Shown piece after piece: positions 18,847 to 30,947 of a stretch of DNA of 64,000 bases. This DNA comes from Ascaris suum (lineage: Eukaryota > Nematoda > Chromadorea > Rhabditida > Ascarididae). Where the stretch lies: positions 2,087,001 to 2,151,000 of the forward strand of contig CM024171.1 of the NCBI GenBank assembly GCA_013433145.1, written 5' to 3'. A program made the translations under genes and the position numbers. The notes beneath the pieces are model-generated. The model made no database searches, was not told the DNA's origin, and saw only the letters and a list, made by a program, of their open reading frames with translations. Numbering within the stretch: position 1 is the first letter of the stretch; the number at the start of each line of letters is the position of its first letter.

Positions 18847-21800
18847 ATGGACGAAGAAGAACTTCTGCTTGATTCCGCATTACCGGTTGTAAGTCTTTTA
18901 TCTCTGTGTGAAAGCATTTTTGAATCATTCAACTGTCTTATTTAATTAAGCTGAGGGGTGAGTACTATAAGGGTGAGTACCATTAAGTACCATGAGTACC
19001 ACAGAGGGGAGAACTCTCAAGTTGGGTCATTTTATTTGCAAAAGATCGACGATTTAGTGAAAGTATTTAGCGATAACGAGAGATTTAGGTTGGTCACCCC
19101 TTTGCTTTGCATTTTGATCTATCGCTATAGATTTTTTTTCTGTGTGTGTTCTAAAGACGTTCTTCATCAAATTTTGTGATCACTATGTGCCTATATATCG
19201 TTGTTTATTTTCGTGAGAGTGCTGGTCGTATGAAAAAAATATGAATGAAAAAATGGAAATTTAAAAATAAAAGATAGAGAGAAAAAGAAACGAAAAAAAG
19301 CGAAATAATAGAATGGAAGAGAGGAAAAAAAGGAAGAAAGTCAGTGTGATTGGCGTTGAAAACTAATTCTTCTAAGTGCTGTTTTTTTCTTTGTAATAAA
19401 TTGTGGGATAAAATGTTTTTTGCCGAATTTTCTTCTTTGGTGCATTTTCGAGTTGTTCCCGACTTTAGTGATATGTTGCATCCTTTATTATCATTTTATA
19501 AAACACCGCATTATTTCGAATGATCCCCATTTAAAAGCCCTCCGACTATAAAAAGGATCTACTCCAATAAGTGTCCCATCTGTCGATGAATCCCTCCTCC
19601 CTCTCCCCCTCTCTCCCGACCATCAAAATTCGACATGGAAAAATATTGCCACCCCCTCCCCCCTCCTTCCTTCCTCTTCGCAACCTTCAACAAAAGAACA
19701 CTCAAAATTCCATTATTGCTTACAACCCAGGGGTTTTGTCCTCGTTAATACGGTGTACGTCTTAAAAAATCACGATAATGTTCGTAGTTCATCGAAATAT
19801 GACGCTCATAAAGGTGACACCGATTGCTGATTTCATTTTTCCCATCTTGCTTGCATCGATCGTCTCTTTGAATTTTCATTAATCGTTTTAAATTGTGGTA
19901 CTCATTGTTACTCATTGTCACTTACATCTGCAATTAGATATTTCAATCAAATGGTTGATTGCTGCAAACTCGTGGGTCGTAAAATCTGAGATAAAATCGG
20001 ACTCCACCTTCTATGAGCAAATGTTTTATATAGTAAAGGAGAATTTCGCACATCAGAATTGAGTTGAAGACGAAGTATTTTGCCATTAATATATATTCAC
20101 TTTCGGATCGGTTTCAGATGAAAACGGGATGGTATGTATAAGCTTGTTTACTTCGATTTATGATTGCTTTCGGATTGATCCACTTAATTGGATAATGCGA
20201 TAAGGATTTGTTAGGGGTTGAAATATTTGCACAAAATCGCTTTATAGGATGTGAAGTTGGGTGATTTGGATGAAGCGGCAATCCTTGACGACGATATACC
20301 GCTGGAAGGGGGTGTGAACACCGCAGCAATAGAGGGAACCGACGAGGGTGAAGAACTGGACTATGATGAAGAGCCCGATGAAGATGCTGAACGAGAACGT
20401 GCCCCGAGGGCTGGAAAGTTCATATCTGAGCGGGTTGGTTTTTGATGTTTTTTGGTAATTATACAGCCGGTTGTGTTGTTTTGCCGTGATTCATTTTTTT
20501 AAAATCTCTCAGGTGCTACTTTCTCTGAGATGAACACTTGGCTGCAAATTTTGATTAGATTCTTTGCGCTGTAAGGAATTATTCCCTAAACCATCTCTGG
20601 ATAACTGTTATCTTCCTCGAGTCGAAGAATTCCCTTGTTGATAATGGCCAAGGATGAAAGACCAACCACCATTCGTAATTGAAAACTGACCAAGGAATAA
20701 AAGGTAAACTCATATATGGCGAACAATGATACGTAAGAGAGGCGTTTACAGATGCGTTGATAAGCCGCTACTGACCGGTGATTGAAAGAATGTGAGTCTC
20801 ATGTAACTTTTAGTGGAATTAAAATCAAGGAATGTAATTTGTTTCATTACTTGACAGGGATTGACATCTTCTTCTCTTAATAGGTGAAAGACACTTCTCT
20901 CTCCCTTTATCAAATTGAGCCTAACCTTATTTTCATCGCTAAATTATTACTCGTCACCATTCCGTCCACGTTTCATTTCCTTTTCTCTCGAACCATTTGA
21001 AAGCAAACTAAAAATATGCGCAAGTGGTTGAATTTTTGTTATCATAGGATGTTGTTGAATGCTTTTTCCCTTTGTTTCGTCGGCTTGATAAATATCTTCA
21101 AAATCAGTTGATAGCAGGTGCAAAATTCGGCTTATTTGCTGTCATTTCGCCACCAAGATAGAAAAAGAGGAGAAGAAAGAAATTTCTCATGGGAAGTCAC
21201 TTAATTTATCTATGGGAAGGATACGAGAGGAAAGTGGCTCTCTTCTGATTACCTCTACACTTTCATACTCTATCCGGTCATGCTAAAATGTTAAATAATT
21301 TTGAAATTACAAACTTTTATTAATTGATGACTTTTTTGATTAGTAGTTTTTAAAGCAAATTGAATACTTGAGGCAACACTAAATTAGATGGAGTTTTTTT
21401 TGAAAATTAAGGCATCCATGCGCCGAAGTTCTGCTGCTTCTACTGATGTGCCGTCAGTACGTTCATCAAAGGACCAATGCGCCCACGATCAGCCTTCACC
21501 TGCAGTTAGCGTTGCAACCAGTGCACCATCAGTGGTTAGTTTATGCTATTATTGTTTAGTTGTTTTAAGAGCTATGCGAAACCGGAAGATAGGCGTTCAG
21601 AGAGTTGAATCGTCGGAAGACGTGACGATGCTTGGAAGGTGTTTGAGATTGACCGACTTGTGGGGACTTCATGTGGGTTGGAATCGTAAATATGCATGTT
21701 TAATTGAGCAGTTTTTGAGTTTGTTGCTGCTTTTTTTTCTTTTCATTAGAGCTCTACGAACCCGAATGCATAAATTTTCGATTTCAATCTCTTTGTTTTC

Positions 21801-24800
21801 GCCTCTGTCGACCTCTCTGACTCCTCATCTCATGATATTGATCCTTAGATATGATAGTACCGGCATGGCAGTGTAAAGGTGTTGATGTCGGACTTGAATT
21901 AAGAATTGTTTGATTGCAGCCTGCAAGCAGTGAACCGATACGGGCTAATGAAATTGTACAGACAACAGCCTCGTCGACGCACACAACGTCAAGCGTGACG
22001 ACAGTATCGGTTCCTTGTGGTGTCACCACGAAAGCAGCACTCACACGGCCACCACCAAAAGTGTTGATCAACCCGCATTATAAGGGACCCATCAGACGTA
22101 CCGAATGTACATATTCTTTTATTTTCGTTTTTACATACATTTAGATGGAATAATCTTTCAGATATGATCGGGAGTGTTCACTTTGAAATGGCGGAGAAGT
22201 GGAATTCGTTTTTGTGATTCACGCGATCGCTTCTCTTCTTAAATTTGTTATCCTTTGCGCATTTTTACTCTTCAAAAAATTTCATCATGCAAATTTATTT
22301 GCAAAGATTTCGGATTTTCTAAAATTGGAACTTTTTACAAATCAGCCAAACTCACAGACTTTCGACAGATTTGTTACTATACGAGGAATCGAGAGAGATA
22401 TTCGAAATGTTGAGGTGATACTTGATGAGAGGATAGTGTTGAATGTATCGTACGGCAAAAACATATCCACGTGAAGTGTATATGCCTAAGTGTTTTGTGC
22501 TGCCTTCATAGTTCAAATTTTTTTCAAGGCATTTAATCGAAAACACTATCGGGCTTCTTTCTACATCAGTTACCGCAATTTTGAGATATGTTTTACATTG
22601 TCCAGATATTTTGGTTTAATGTTTTTCGTCACGAATGCCTCTATCGTTGGGAGGAAGGGACGTTTTTTACTCATTAGTTGAAGAATGTGCTGCGTTACGG
22701 GAGACAATTTTGGGATTAGCCGTTAAATTGTTTAGTGACGATCAACTGGAATGCGGCAATGGGCGTTCGCAGCATAGCAAGTGTTGCAGTGCCACAAATA
22801 CGAGCACCGTTTTGTGCAACTCCGCTTCTTCCAACAGTACATGTTCCACCGCCTTCGATTCCTTTTCCTGTAAGTCCGATCGATTGTTATCATTAATTAT
22901 ACGCGAATAGTGCAGTGGAGCATGATGTTCAGCAGATGGCATTATTGAAGAATATTATGTTAAGTTCAGCGTGGTTTCGAAGTTCGAGTTATTCTTTATT
23001 ATATAGCAGAAATTTGAAAATCATAAAGTTCACCGTGCTATGAACAATCTGCTTGCATGTGTTCATCTCATACTTCATGTTCACGGCTTGGAGAATCTCG
23101 AGCCGTAAGAATTGTTATTTTCAATTCGGCACTTATATTCGCTTGTGGGATTCGAAAATTTATTTTAATTTGCGAATGGCTTATTATGTGATAAAAGGTG
23201 TGATAATTGTCATGCTTCGAGATAAATAGGTCAGAAGAGAATGTAAAGAGAAAACAGGAGTGCGAGGTTGTGGGATAGATGGTTCACAGCGTAACACTGA
23301 ATGGATCTGAGTACCGATTGAAAGTTCGTAAACGGTCATGCCATTGATCCTTTGATTTGAGTACCGATCGAAGGATTATACTTGCTCTGAACTAGATTTT
23401 TATGATGCGGTCAGTATCTTCTTGCTTTTCATAGTAACTTTTTTCTTCATATCATCGGAGATACGTTGCAGGCGATTGCGTCCTCATCAACGGACTTTTC
23501 ACGTCCACCTCCTGCGGTAGTTCCAATCGCAAACTTTGCAACTCCTCCCCCGTCTGTCTACGCAGGCGCTTACACTGCTCCTGCACCGACCTTGATGCCT
23601 TCGAGTGGTCAGTGGGATCAGCTGGTAGAGGGATTCCTAAGAAGAACTACTGCACGACGCATATCTCGCTCCAGATCGCGTTCTTCTTCGTCCTCTTTCT
23701 CTCGATCGAGGTTTGGCCTGTTTAGTTTTTATACGGCTTCAGGCTTATCGGTGTAGCCTCAAGTGAGATAACGAAGAAATAATAAGTGCGGAATAGCAAG
23801 AATTTGGTCTAGATTCGGTCTTTTGACCTCCAGCTGGAGATTATGGTTCATTGCGATATCGCTATAGTCGATTCTTCATTTCTTCCTCAGTTGACTTTTG
23901 CGACGCGGACACACAATGCCTGTACACTGTAATGTCATAAGCATGAAAGCAAGCATAGAGGCTGTATTCTAAGCTGTTTGGCCTTGTTTTTAATAATTTA
24001 CGAGGAATATTAATTTTGGTTAGCTGCTAGCAAAAGAGGGTTTGCAATTTTTTTTTTCTTTTTTTTTTTTTTTTTTGAAAAGATCATTTTATCTGTTGTA
24101 TGGTTCGAAATTGAACTGAGACAAATCTGTTCACCACGGATGTCCATATAAGTAGTCGTCACAGAGGTCTTGGTGCAAAGAGGTAATGATATTGTCTGAC
24201 TGGGGAGTGAAGAGACGACATCAATGTAGTGATGGCCATCTCATTTCAACGGAACTGCAGTTGCAAAGAGATGTCTGCAACAACCTCGCGCTTATCCTGA
24301 TATGTGGGTTCTTATTCATCGAGGCATTCTACAAAACACGTTGCCTACTCGTGGGTTTCTGGATTGTGGGGCCTTCCTGCAAGGTTGTCTGAGGGTATGT
24401 TGTATGTAACATCTTAAATGTGTCGTCTATCCTTCCGTGTTGTCAAATTGAGATCCCAGTGTCCTACCGCTTAAGCAGTCGAAGTTGAAATTGCGCGGAC
24501 ACCACAAAGGGCAGGTGTTAAATTTTGAGTTCCAGCATCAGAAGTGAATCCAATTAATAGTTGGTAAGATGCAGGTCTCGTTCTTATTCGTCGCGTTCAC
24601 GGACGTCAAGTTCATCTGGCTCATCGCATTCATCTTCAAGGTCGCTGCGTCGTGAACCCCGTTTCCAGGGAAGACGCTCTAGTTCACGGCACAGTGATGC
24701 AAGAAATGCAAGGTCAGATTTGTACTGTTCTGATAACATAATGCTGAAGAGTGCTGGATTTTAGCTCGCCTCTATTTCAGTAGATCTGATTTCCGGACCT

Positions 24801-27800
24801 TGCTTTGATGTCCACTTGCCTCTTTTGGTTTAGGTAAATCATTTTTGTCAGTTGTGGGAGATTTTAAGTCAAAGATGTGTTTTCTTAGAAGAATGAGGCA
24901 ATAAATAAAGGATTTTTCTTTATCGTTTCCTACCAACAGTGGAACACATATGAGATTGCAGTAGGGAAAGGGTAACGGCAGCTTTTAAAGTTTATGTCGG
25001 TTGGTTCATATCTGTAGTAGTTGGGCTGCTGCATTCAGTAATTCTAGATCAAAGAACTGAGAAAAAAATTGTTCAATGGGAGGCATTCATGATAATATCT
25101 TCTGGTCATATCATTTGGGCATTTAGTGCCTCCGATACGTCTTGCACCTCTGTTTTTTGTTTTTTGCTGCTTCTTAACAATGAATGGGAGCTAAGGTGAA
25201 TCAGAGAAGTGACAGAGTGGAAAATTGTGGGGAGGAATACTTTAACACTAAGAGTGCCATAAAGTGAAAGCGTCATTTGTTCGGCTAATTTCAATAATTG
25301 TCTAAGAAATGGCAGTTATGGTCGGATGCGTTACGGGGATCGTCAAAGAGCACCACTCGAAGCTCGCATCGAGCATCGCGATCGAAAACCTCGCACACCA
25401 GATGTCACTCAGCAAGTTGGTTAATTCTCATTTGTCGTGGAATGAGGATTCTAATGCTCTGGCTTGAAAGAGATTTATATTTATAACGAGTAGGGTTGAA
25501 CGAAAATATATCCGAAGATGAGGTGTGGAAGACAATTCGTGAGTCGTAACCAAAGATAACGATCACTGAAACAAGTGTATCTCGTGAGGTTTATAATAGA
25601 GCGATGAGCAGTTGTAGATTTTGATGTGAAATCTGTTTGTGAAGCTCTTTGAATTAATTGCGCCTTTTCCGGCTCCCGCTGTATGCACTACTCTCCTAGA
25701 GGTGAAGTTTTACGTATCGTTTTTTTGAGTGGGGGGGGGGGGGGGAGGGAGATAACATGAAGCTGCGGTATATACGTTTTAGACTTTACTGCCTTACCTA
25801 TATTTGTCGTCGTTTTTTCCAGTAATGTTTTGTTTAGCGTTTCTTAAATTATTTCTGCTGTCTTTAATTTCCGACTTTTTTGAAAGTATCTCATCTTTTT
25901 CCGATATCAAGGCATCATCGTTTTCCTCAGGATCCGGATTGCCTGGAGTGCTGGATGCTATTTAAGAAATCTCGTTCTGGTTGTTGAAAGTTTGCACTGA
26001 AATTGCGTGCTTGCAACATATGCAAAATTTGCATATTTGCAACGTGTGCAAAGTTTGCATATTTTGCACAGCATTACAATGTTTAGTTTGCACTGTTATC
26101 TCAAATATGGACGCTGAACGCTGAAAATTTTTGGCTATCAACAGACGATTCTTTCATTAATATCATAGCGTCTTCTTTTCTTTTTCATGTTTATTACCGG
26201 AACCATGAAATAAGCGCTTTAAGGAGAAGACGATAGAATGTGCGAAAGCAATCGGTTTGGATAGCGAGTATTTATCAAAATTGGAGGAGCAAAAGAAGAT
26301 GCGTGAAGAGATTCTGCGTAAAAAGGAAGAGCGTCGAGTTCAGAACGTTCAGCGTGCATCGCTTTCAGTGAGTTCAGAATCCAAACAGCCTGCTGTCGAT
26401 GGTGCAAATGCACAGGCTTCTAGACGTCCTGAGAAGATTTTAAAAGAGGCGTCGGAAAAAGGCGGCCGAGAAAGGGATTTCGCACAAAAGAAGAGTTCTC
26501 GAATCTCTAGACCGATCAGAAGTCGAGACTCGCCCGCTTATCCCCCTCGCTTCGAACGTCGGGAACCAGCTCGAAATTCCCCGCAGAGTCGTGTAGAAAC
26601 ACGTCGTGATTCACCTAAAAGCCAGTCGCTCGATACCCGTCGAGACTTGTCGTGGAGAACAGCGGAAAGTGTGAGTAATCGTGGGCAAGAACTGCAGGGA
26701 ATGGTCGTGGGGAACAATAGTGCGCGCAAAAGAGACGCTGATAGTATATTATCGAGAAAGGAAGCTTCGAATGGGGCAGTACGAAAGCCTGAGAAAGGTG
26801 CAATAAATCGCACTGATCTGCAACCGGTTGCAGCTCAAGTTCAAGCTCAAACTAAAGCACAACCGATTCCCGGCGATCGAGCTCCAAACAAGAAAAAGGC
26901 TTATCTCGCAGTAGTTGTGAAAACGTCAAATAATATGGTTCTTGATATGGAACGCATGAAAGTCATCGCTACAACGATTGGCCCAATAAAGGTGAATATT
27001 TTATAGTTTATGGGAGCCGAATTAAATCTGTTGAAAATGGGAGATATCCTGAATGCCGATTGGTAGTGTATATTGCCTGGATACTTGGTGAGGAATAGGA
27101 GTGCATTGAATTTTCCGTCCTTATGTTCAATTTTATTTGATTCTTTGGTTGCAGTATTCAGTTGAATTGGTGATTAGATTATTGAGGGATAGAATGCAGC
27201 TCAGACATAAAATATTCATGGACCATTGATACACTTTCTCCCTCTTCTATCGAATCTTTAGCGTTTTTGGCCAAAAACGATTGCATTATTTTCTTACAAA
27301 GCATTTTTGCGGCGCTTTACTATCTGCATGAAATCTCCGGGAAATAAGAGGGTGAAAAATAAAAGGATTATGATGAGTGAAAAAAGATAAGTGAGAAAAG
27401 CGTTTTGGTGCTATAATTTTTCGAAGGCGTCGATAACGATTGGCACCAAACTATGAAATTCGTATTTGCTGTTATGTTGATGTGGTTTTGAAGTAGGTCA
27501 AAAGAGTTGACCCTAAAAATTGGCGACAAACTATGAAACTTAAGGACAGCTAAAAGCATGTAACCCTGAAATAAAATACTATGCTTTGACCAAGCTGATA
27601 ATGACGCTGTGACTAAGCGTGTAGAACGATTGTTGTTTTCTTTTTGCTCTCTTTTTTTTTTTTGCACAGCAAATTAAAGGTAGTAACATTTAGATATATA
27701 ATGCAAACATTATGATTGTATGGGAATGTTTTTTTTAATTTCAGAAAGCATGGAGATCGCATAGTGATTGCATTTCGTTAATTTTTGAATCGCATGAGAA

Positions 27801-28424
27801 CGCTAAGAAGTTCATGTTACAATACAACGGGTTTGTTGTTTGTTTTTTTTCGCAAAAGCTTTTAAATTTTCGCTTCTTTTTTTGTCTTTGTATTTGGTCG
27901 TAGAATAGATTAATGTTTTTTCTTCGTTTATATGGCATTTGAGTCTTATTTATAGGAGATAAAGTTGCGAGGTCGGGAGTCTATGTTTAGGCGGCGGCCT
28001 CTGATTACCTGCATTCAGTACTCAGAGGTTACCTGTATTTAACATCTGAGTCCATGTAAAATTGTTTATATCATATCATTTAGTGCGTTGAATGCGGACC
28101 GTTTGCGAACTTTCCCTTGATAAAGAGCTGTATAATAGCGTAATAGTACATTCCACAATGGTTTATATCTTCATTAGTAATATTGTTTTCTTCGTCGATT
28201 GTACAGTTAGTTTTATTGTAATGAATGAAATTTATTTTCATCTATAATCAGAAGCACTCATTATTTGATCTCTTCAGATTTCCTTCAGTTTATTTTTTAA
28301 TTAATTTTCTATCTATATATGTAAATCCATTGAATAGTTCTTTCGATCGTTTAGGAAAACATTAAACGGTATGCGTCTCATCGTGATGCTTGAGAAGGTA
28401 TTCGTCAATTTAGCGGAACTCTAG
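18847..28424 (+). CDS. RBM33-like RNA-binding protein, 11 coding exons, 675 aa
   Basis: Exons: 18847-18888, 20248-20433, 21412-21534, 21920-22106, 22790-22869, 23472-23710, 24575-24712, 25307-25415 (or from 25316), 26224-26991, 27745-27830, 28355-28424. Phases agree throughout; stop TAG 28422-28424. Domains: an acidic N-terminus (1-70) with MDEEELLLD and a DYDEEPDED block; an INPHYKG motif (167-173) matching INPHFKG of vertebrate RBM33; a Pro-rich stretch; an RS-rich stretch (about 269-330); a coiled helix with EEQKKMREEILRKKEERR (about 387-404) matching the RBM33 helix; a basic linker; and a C-terminal RRM (about 592-675). Vertebrate RBM33 binds m6A-marked and GC-rich transcripts and acts with ALKBH5 and in nuclear export; the same role here is inferred. 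The RS segment is unlike the His/Gln/Pro-rich middle of the human protein. Boundaries of exons with AAG acceptors (3, 8, 9) are the least certain. Confidence 0.85.
25731..25745 (+). repeat. Poly-G tract (15 bp) in an RBM33-like intron
   Basis: Fifteen G on the sense strand of the intron between the exons at 25307-25415 and 26224-26991. Confidence 0.95.
26011..26062 (+). repeat. Tandem 26-bp duplication rich in TTTGCAT
   Basis: Two adjacent 26-bp units (26011-26036 and 26037-26062) differ at three positions. Each contains TGCAAA and TTTGCATAT, close to the POU octamer ATGCAAAT on the reverse strand; the first also forms the palindrome ATGCAAAATTTGCAT. They lie in the RBM33-like intron about 160 nt upstream of the exon at 26224. 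A regulatory role is only a possibility. Confidence 0.8.
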
Positions 28425-28501
28425 GTGGAAACGATCGTTTTTCTATATGCATCATTTTGTGCACTCATTGCGCTTTCTATCATCTCTTCACAACGCAGTA
28501 G

Positions 28502-28507
28502 AATAAA
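28502..28507 (+). terminator. Polyadenylation signal of the RBM33-like gene
   Basis: A canonical AATAAA (overlapping a second, AATAAATAAATG) lies 78 nt after the stop codon at 28424. This distance is normal for nematode 3' UTRs and supports the position of the last exon. Confidence 0.6.
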
Positions 28508-30563
28508 TAAATGTGACATTATTTTTTAATTTTTTATCATTTATTATAAAATGCTCATCAATATGGCATGTTTTTTAAGGCGTTGATTTCTTTAATGAAT
28601 CTCTTGATTTGAATCGCTTTGAGTGCTGATTTTTTGTGTTTCTTTATATTTTTGAGATAATTTCATATCATGTATTACCATTAAGAAATTTTTATGCCCA
28701 TTCTGAAGAAGCTTATTTGCATATTTTTGATTTTTATTGAAATAATTTCTTCTTTTTTTTGGGAAAGTCATTCCTTAAGCGTATTTGTTGAATGCGTTCA
28801 TGAAATACTTGTATATTAGAGGCGAATTGTGGCATCGTTTGGTTGATATATATGCGTAATTTCTTTGTGAATGATTACAACTCATTTGTATGCCTATTTA
28901 TGAATAGGGTTTAGCGTTTTGTTACGTAGTCGTTGTGTATTATGTGAGAAAGGAATCTGCGTTCCTTTTAAAGGTTTTTTTTGTTGATTGAATTAAGTGA
29001 AATCGCTTTGAATGATGAATACGTTTTGCAATTGTTGGGAAAATGTTTTGGGTATTTCGTTGTTGACCTCTGTGTTTTAAATTAGTTAGTGAGCTGTCAT
29101 TTATAAATAATGGTTAATAGTTAAAGTTGAGTAGATAACAAAGTCGTTCTTTGAGTTGTGAGATTCTATGGTTTGTAATTTTCTCGCCTGAAATATTTCA
29201 AGATTTGAGGAGCAAGTTCCGAAAAATTTAACGACGAATATGTCGAGATTTTAGGGGGATTTAAATGTAAAGCTGGGAAATTTGGGGATGCTGAAGAGAT
29301 ATGAGTAGAGATTGCCAATTTTGCAAAGAGAATAGTTTCATTGAAACTTTAGTCTACGTGAGCGAATATCACAAAATGATAGAAGTACATTAGGAGGGGT
29401 GATATTGAGGAGCATCGATGAATTCGAATAACAGATTCATATAGTAATCAACGATTAGCTAAAATAATCGTAGTGGTAATAATATCGATAATAGTAAACC
29501 GAATGGACTATCTCAGCAGTGGAGCCCTATGACAATGTTTGTTTTGATTGATGTAAAAATACGTTTTTTAGGTTTTGGGTAGTTTAAATTCTATAGTTTT
29601 AAGTAATGATTTATAAAATTCTCAAAATGACGTCATTATCAATCATAAAAAGAAAATTACACTTAGTTGAAATTTGCATGTATTAAAATTTGAAATTAAT
29701 TTTGCAATATTACAAACGTTTATTTTATTTTTATTTTATTTTTATTTTTTTTGCTAATTATTTCGATTCTCGTTCTTCATGTAATCTTTTTTTTTATATG
29801 TTCGATGAATATTTCAGTGAATTTTTTTTTCGAAAAGAACTGTTTGAAATTTTTGAATATTTCACATATGTTGAGGCATTTATTATAAATCGGGCATTTC
29901 ATTGAGTTATTTTCTCTAAAATTGATGATTTTCTTCAAATTGCCGGAGGCATTATATATTAGCAAATGTGATGCTTTTGCAAATCGCATTCTAATGCTAA
30001 AATATTTCGTTCCACAACATCTAGGTTTTAATAATTAGCGCACACTTTTCTTATTTATTAGCCACTATTTTTATGCCTCAAGAAATGTTGTAACTATCCC
30101 CCCTCTCGAAAAATAAAAAGCTTATTTTTCACTCTCACTAAATTTTACGTCGGAACCTAAGGTCGAAAGTTTTTCAAATTCTTAAATGCGTAACGAATTC
30201 ATTTGTTTTAAATTTTCTCGACTTCAGGCAGTTGATATTTCCCGAGTGGTCAGCATAGGAAAGTGCAAACTTATTATTTAATTAGCTTATTGTTTGCGAG
30301 AATTAAAACATTTGATTCATTTAAGTTGTTCGCAAAGGTTTTTATCGTTTTTGAGTGTGCTGGTGGTAGTCATGGATTCGGTTTTTGTCGTTTATTTCAT
30401 TATTTTCTACTCTTTGAAATTTTATGCCTGAATATTACGTGGTTTCTTTTTTATTAAAAACAATGGGTTAGCGAGTGATTGAAACGATTAACGTTGTTCC
30501 TTGATTCTACTATAATGGCTAATGACATATGGTAATCTTGGATGTCGTTACAGTTTAGGCCTA

Positions 30564-30571
30564 TGACGTCA
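30564..30571. promoter_or_regulatory. TGACGTCA palindrome
   Basis: Sits in the context GCCTATGACGTCATTT, which recurs exactly at 30940. Two identical 16-bp contexts 376 bp apart suggest a repeated element rather than independent chance sites. No gene start is nearby, so a promoter role is doubtful. Confidence 0.3.
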
Positions 30572-30939
30572 TTTTTATATTTACTTAACCAGAATCTAGA
30601 TTTATCAAATTGCGTTAGCGAATATTGTCATGAAGAAAATGCTCGTGATCGGAGATTTCTCAAAGAGTTCGTTTCTATTGAGTACATTACGGGTATGAGA
30701 TTGCTATCATTGAAGAGTTTTTCTTTGATAGTAGAAAGTTTGAGTGGGACGGATTGCATTTCTTTATCGGCTCATCGTTATTCAATTTATGCATTGCATG
30801 GAGGACTTTAACGATAGAAGACGACGGTTATATAGAAATTAGAAATAGTCTTTGAAATAGCCAACATTTGTAAATCATAGCAGTTTCTCATTAGTGTAGA
30901 TGTTTTTTTTTTTTGATTTATTGCAATTTGTCTAGCCTA

Positions 30940-30947
30940 TGACGTCA
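30940..30947. promoter_or_regulatory. TGACGTCA palindrome, second copy of the same context
   Basis: The same GCCTATGACGTCATTT context as at 30564. See also the isolated copies at 8118, 29628 and 48918. Confidence 0.3.

Noticed and set aside
30542..30811. Plus-strand 89-codon frame in the convergent intergenic region
   Set aside because: No conserved motif and no paired splice sites; it also begins at a repeated TGACGTCA context.
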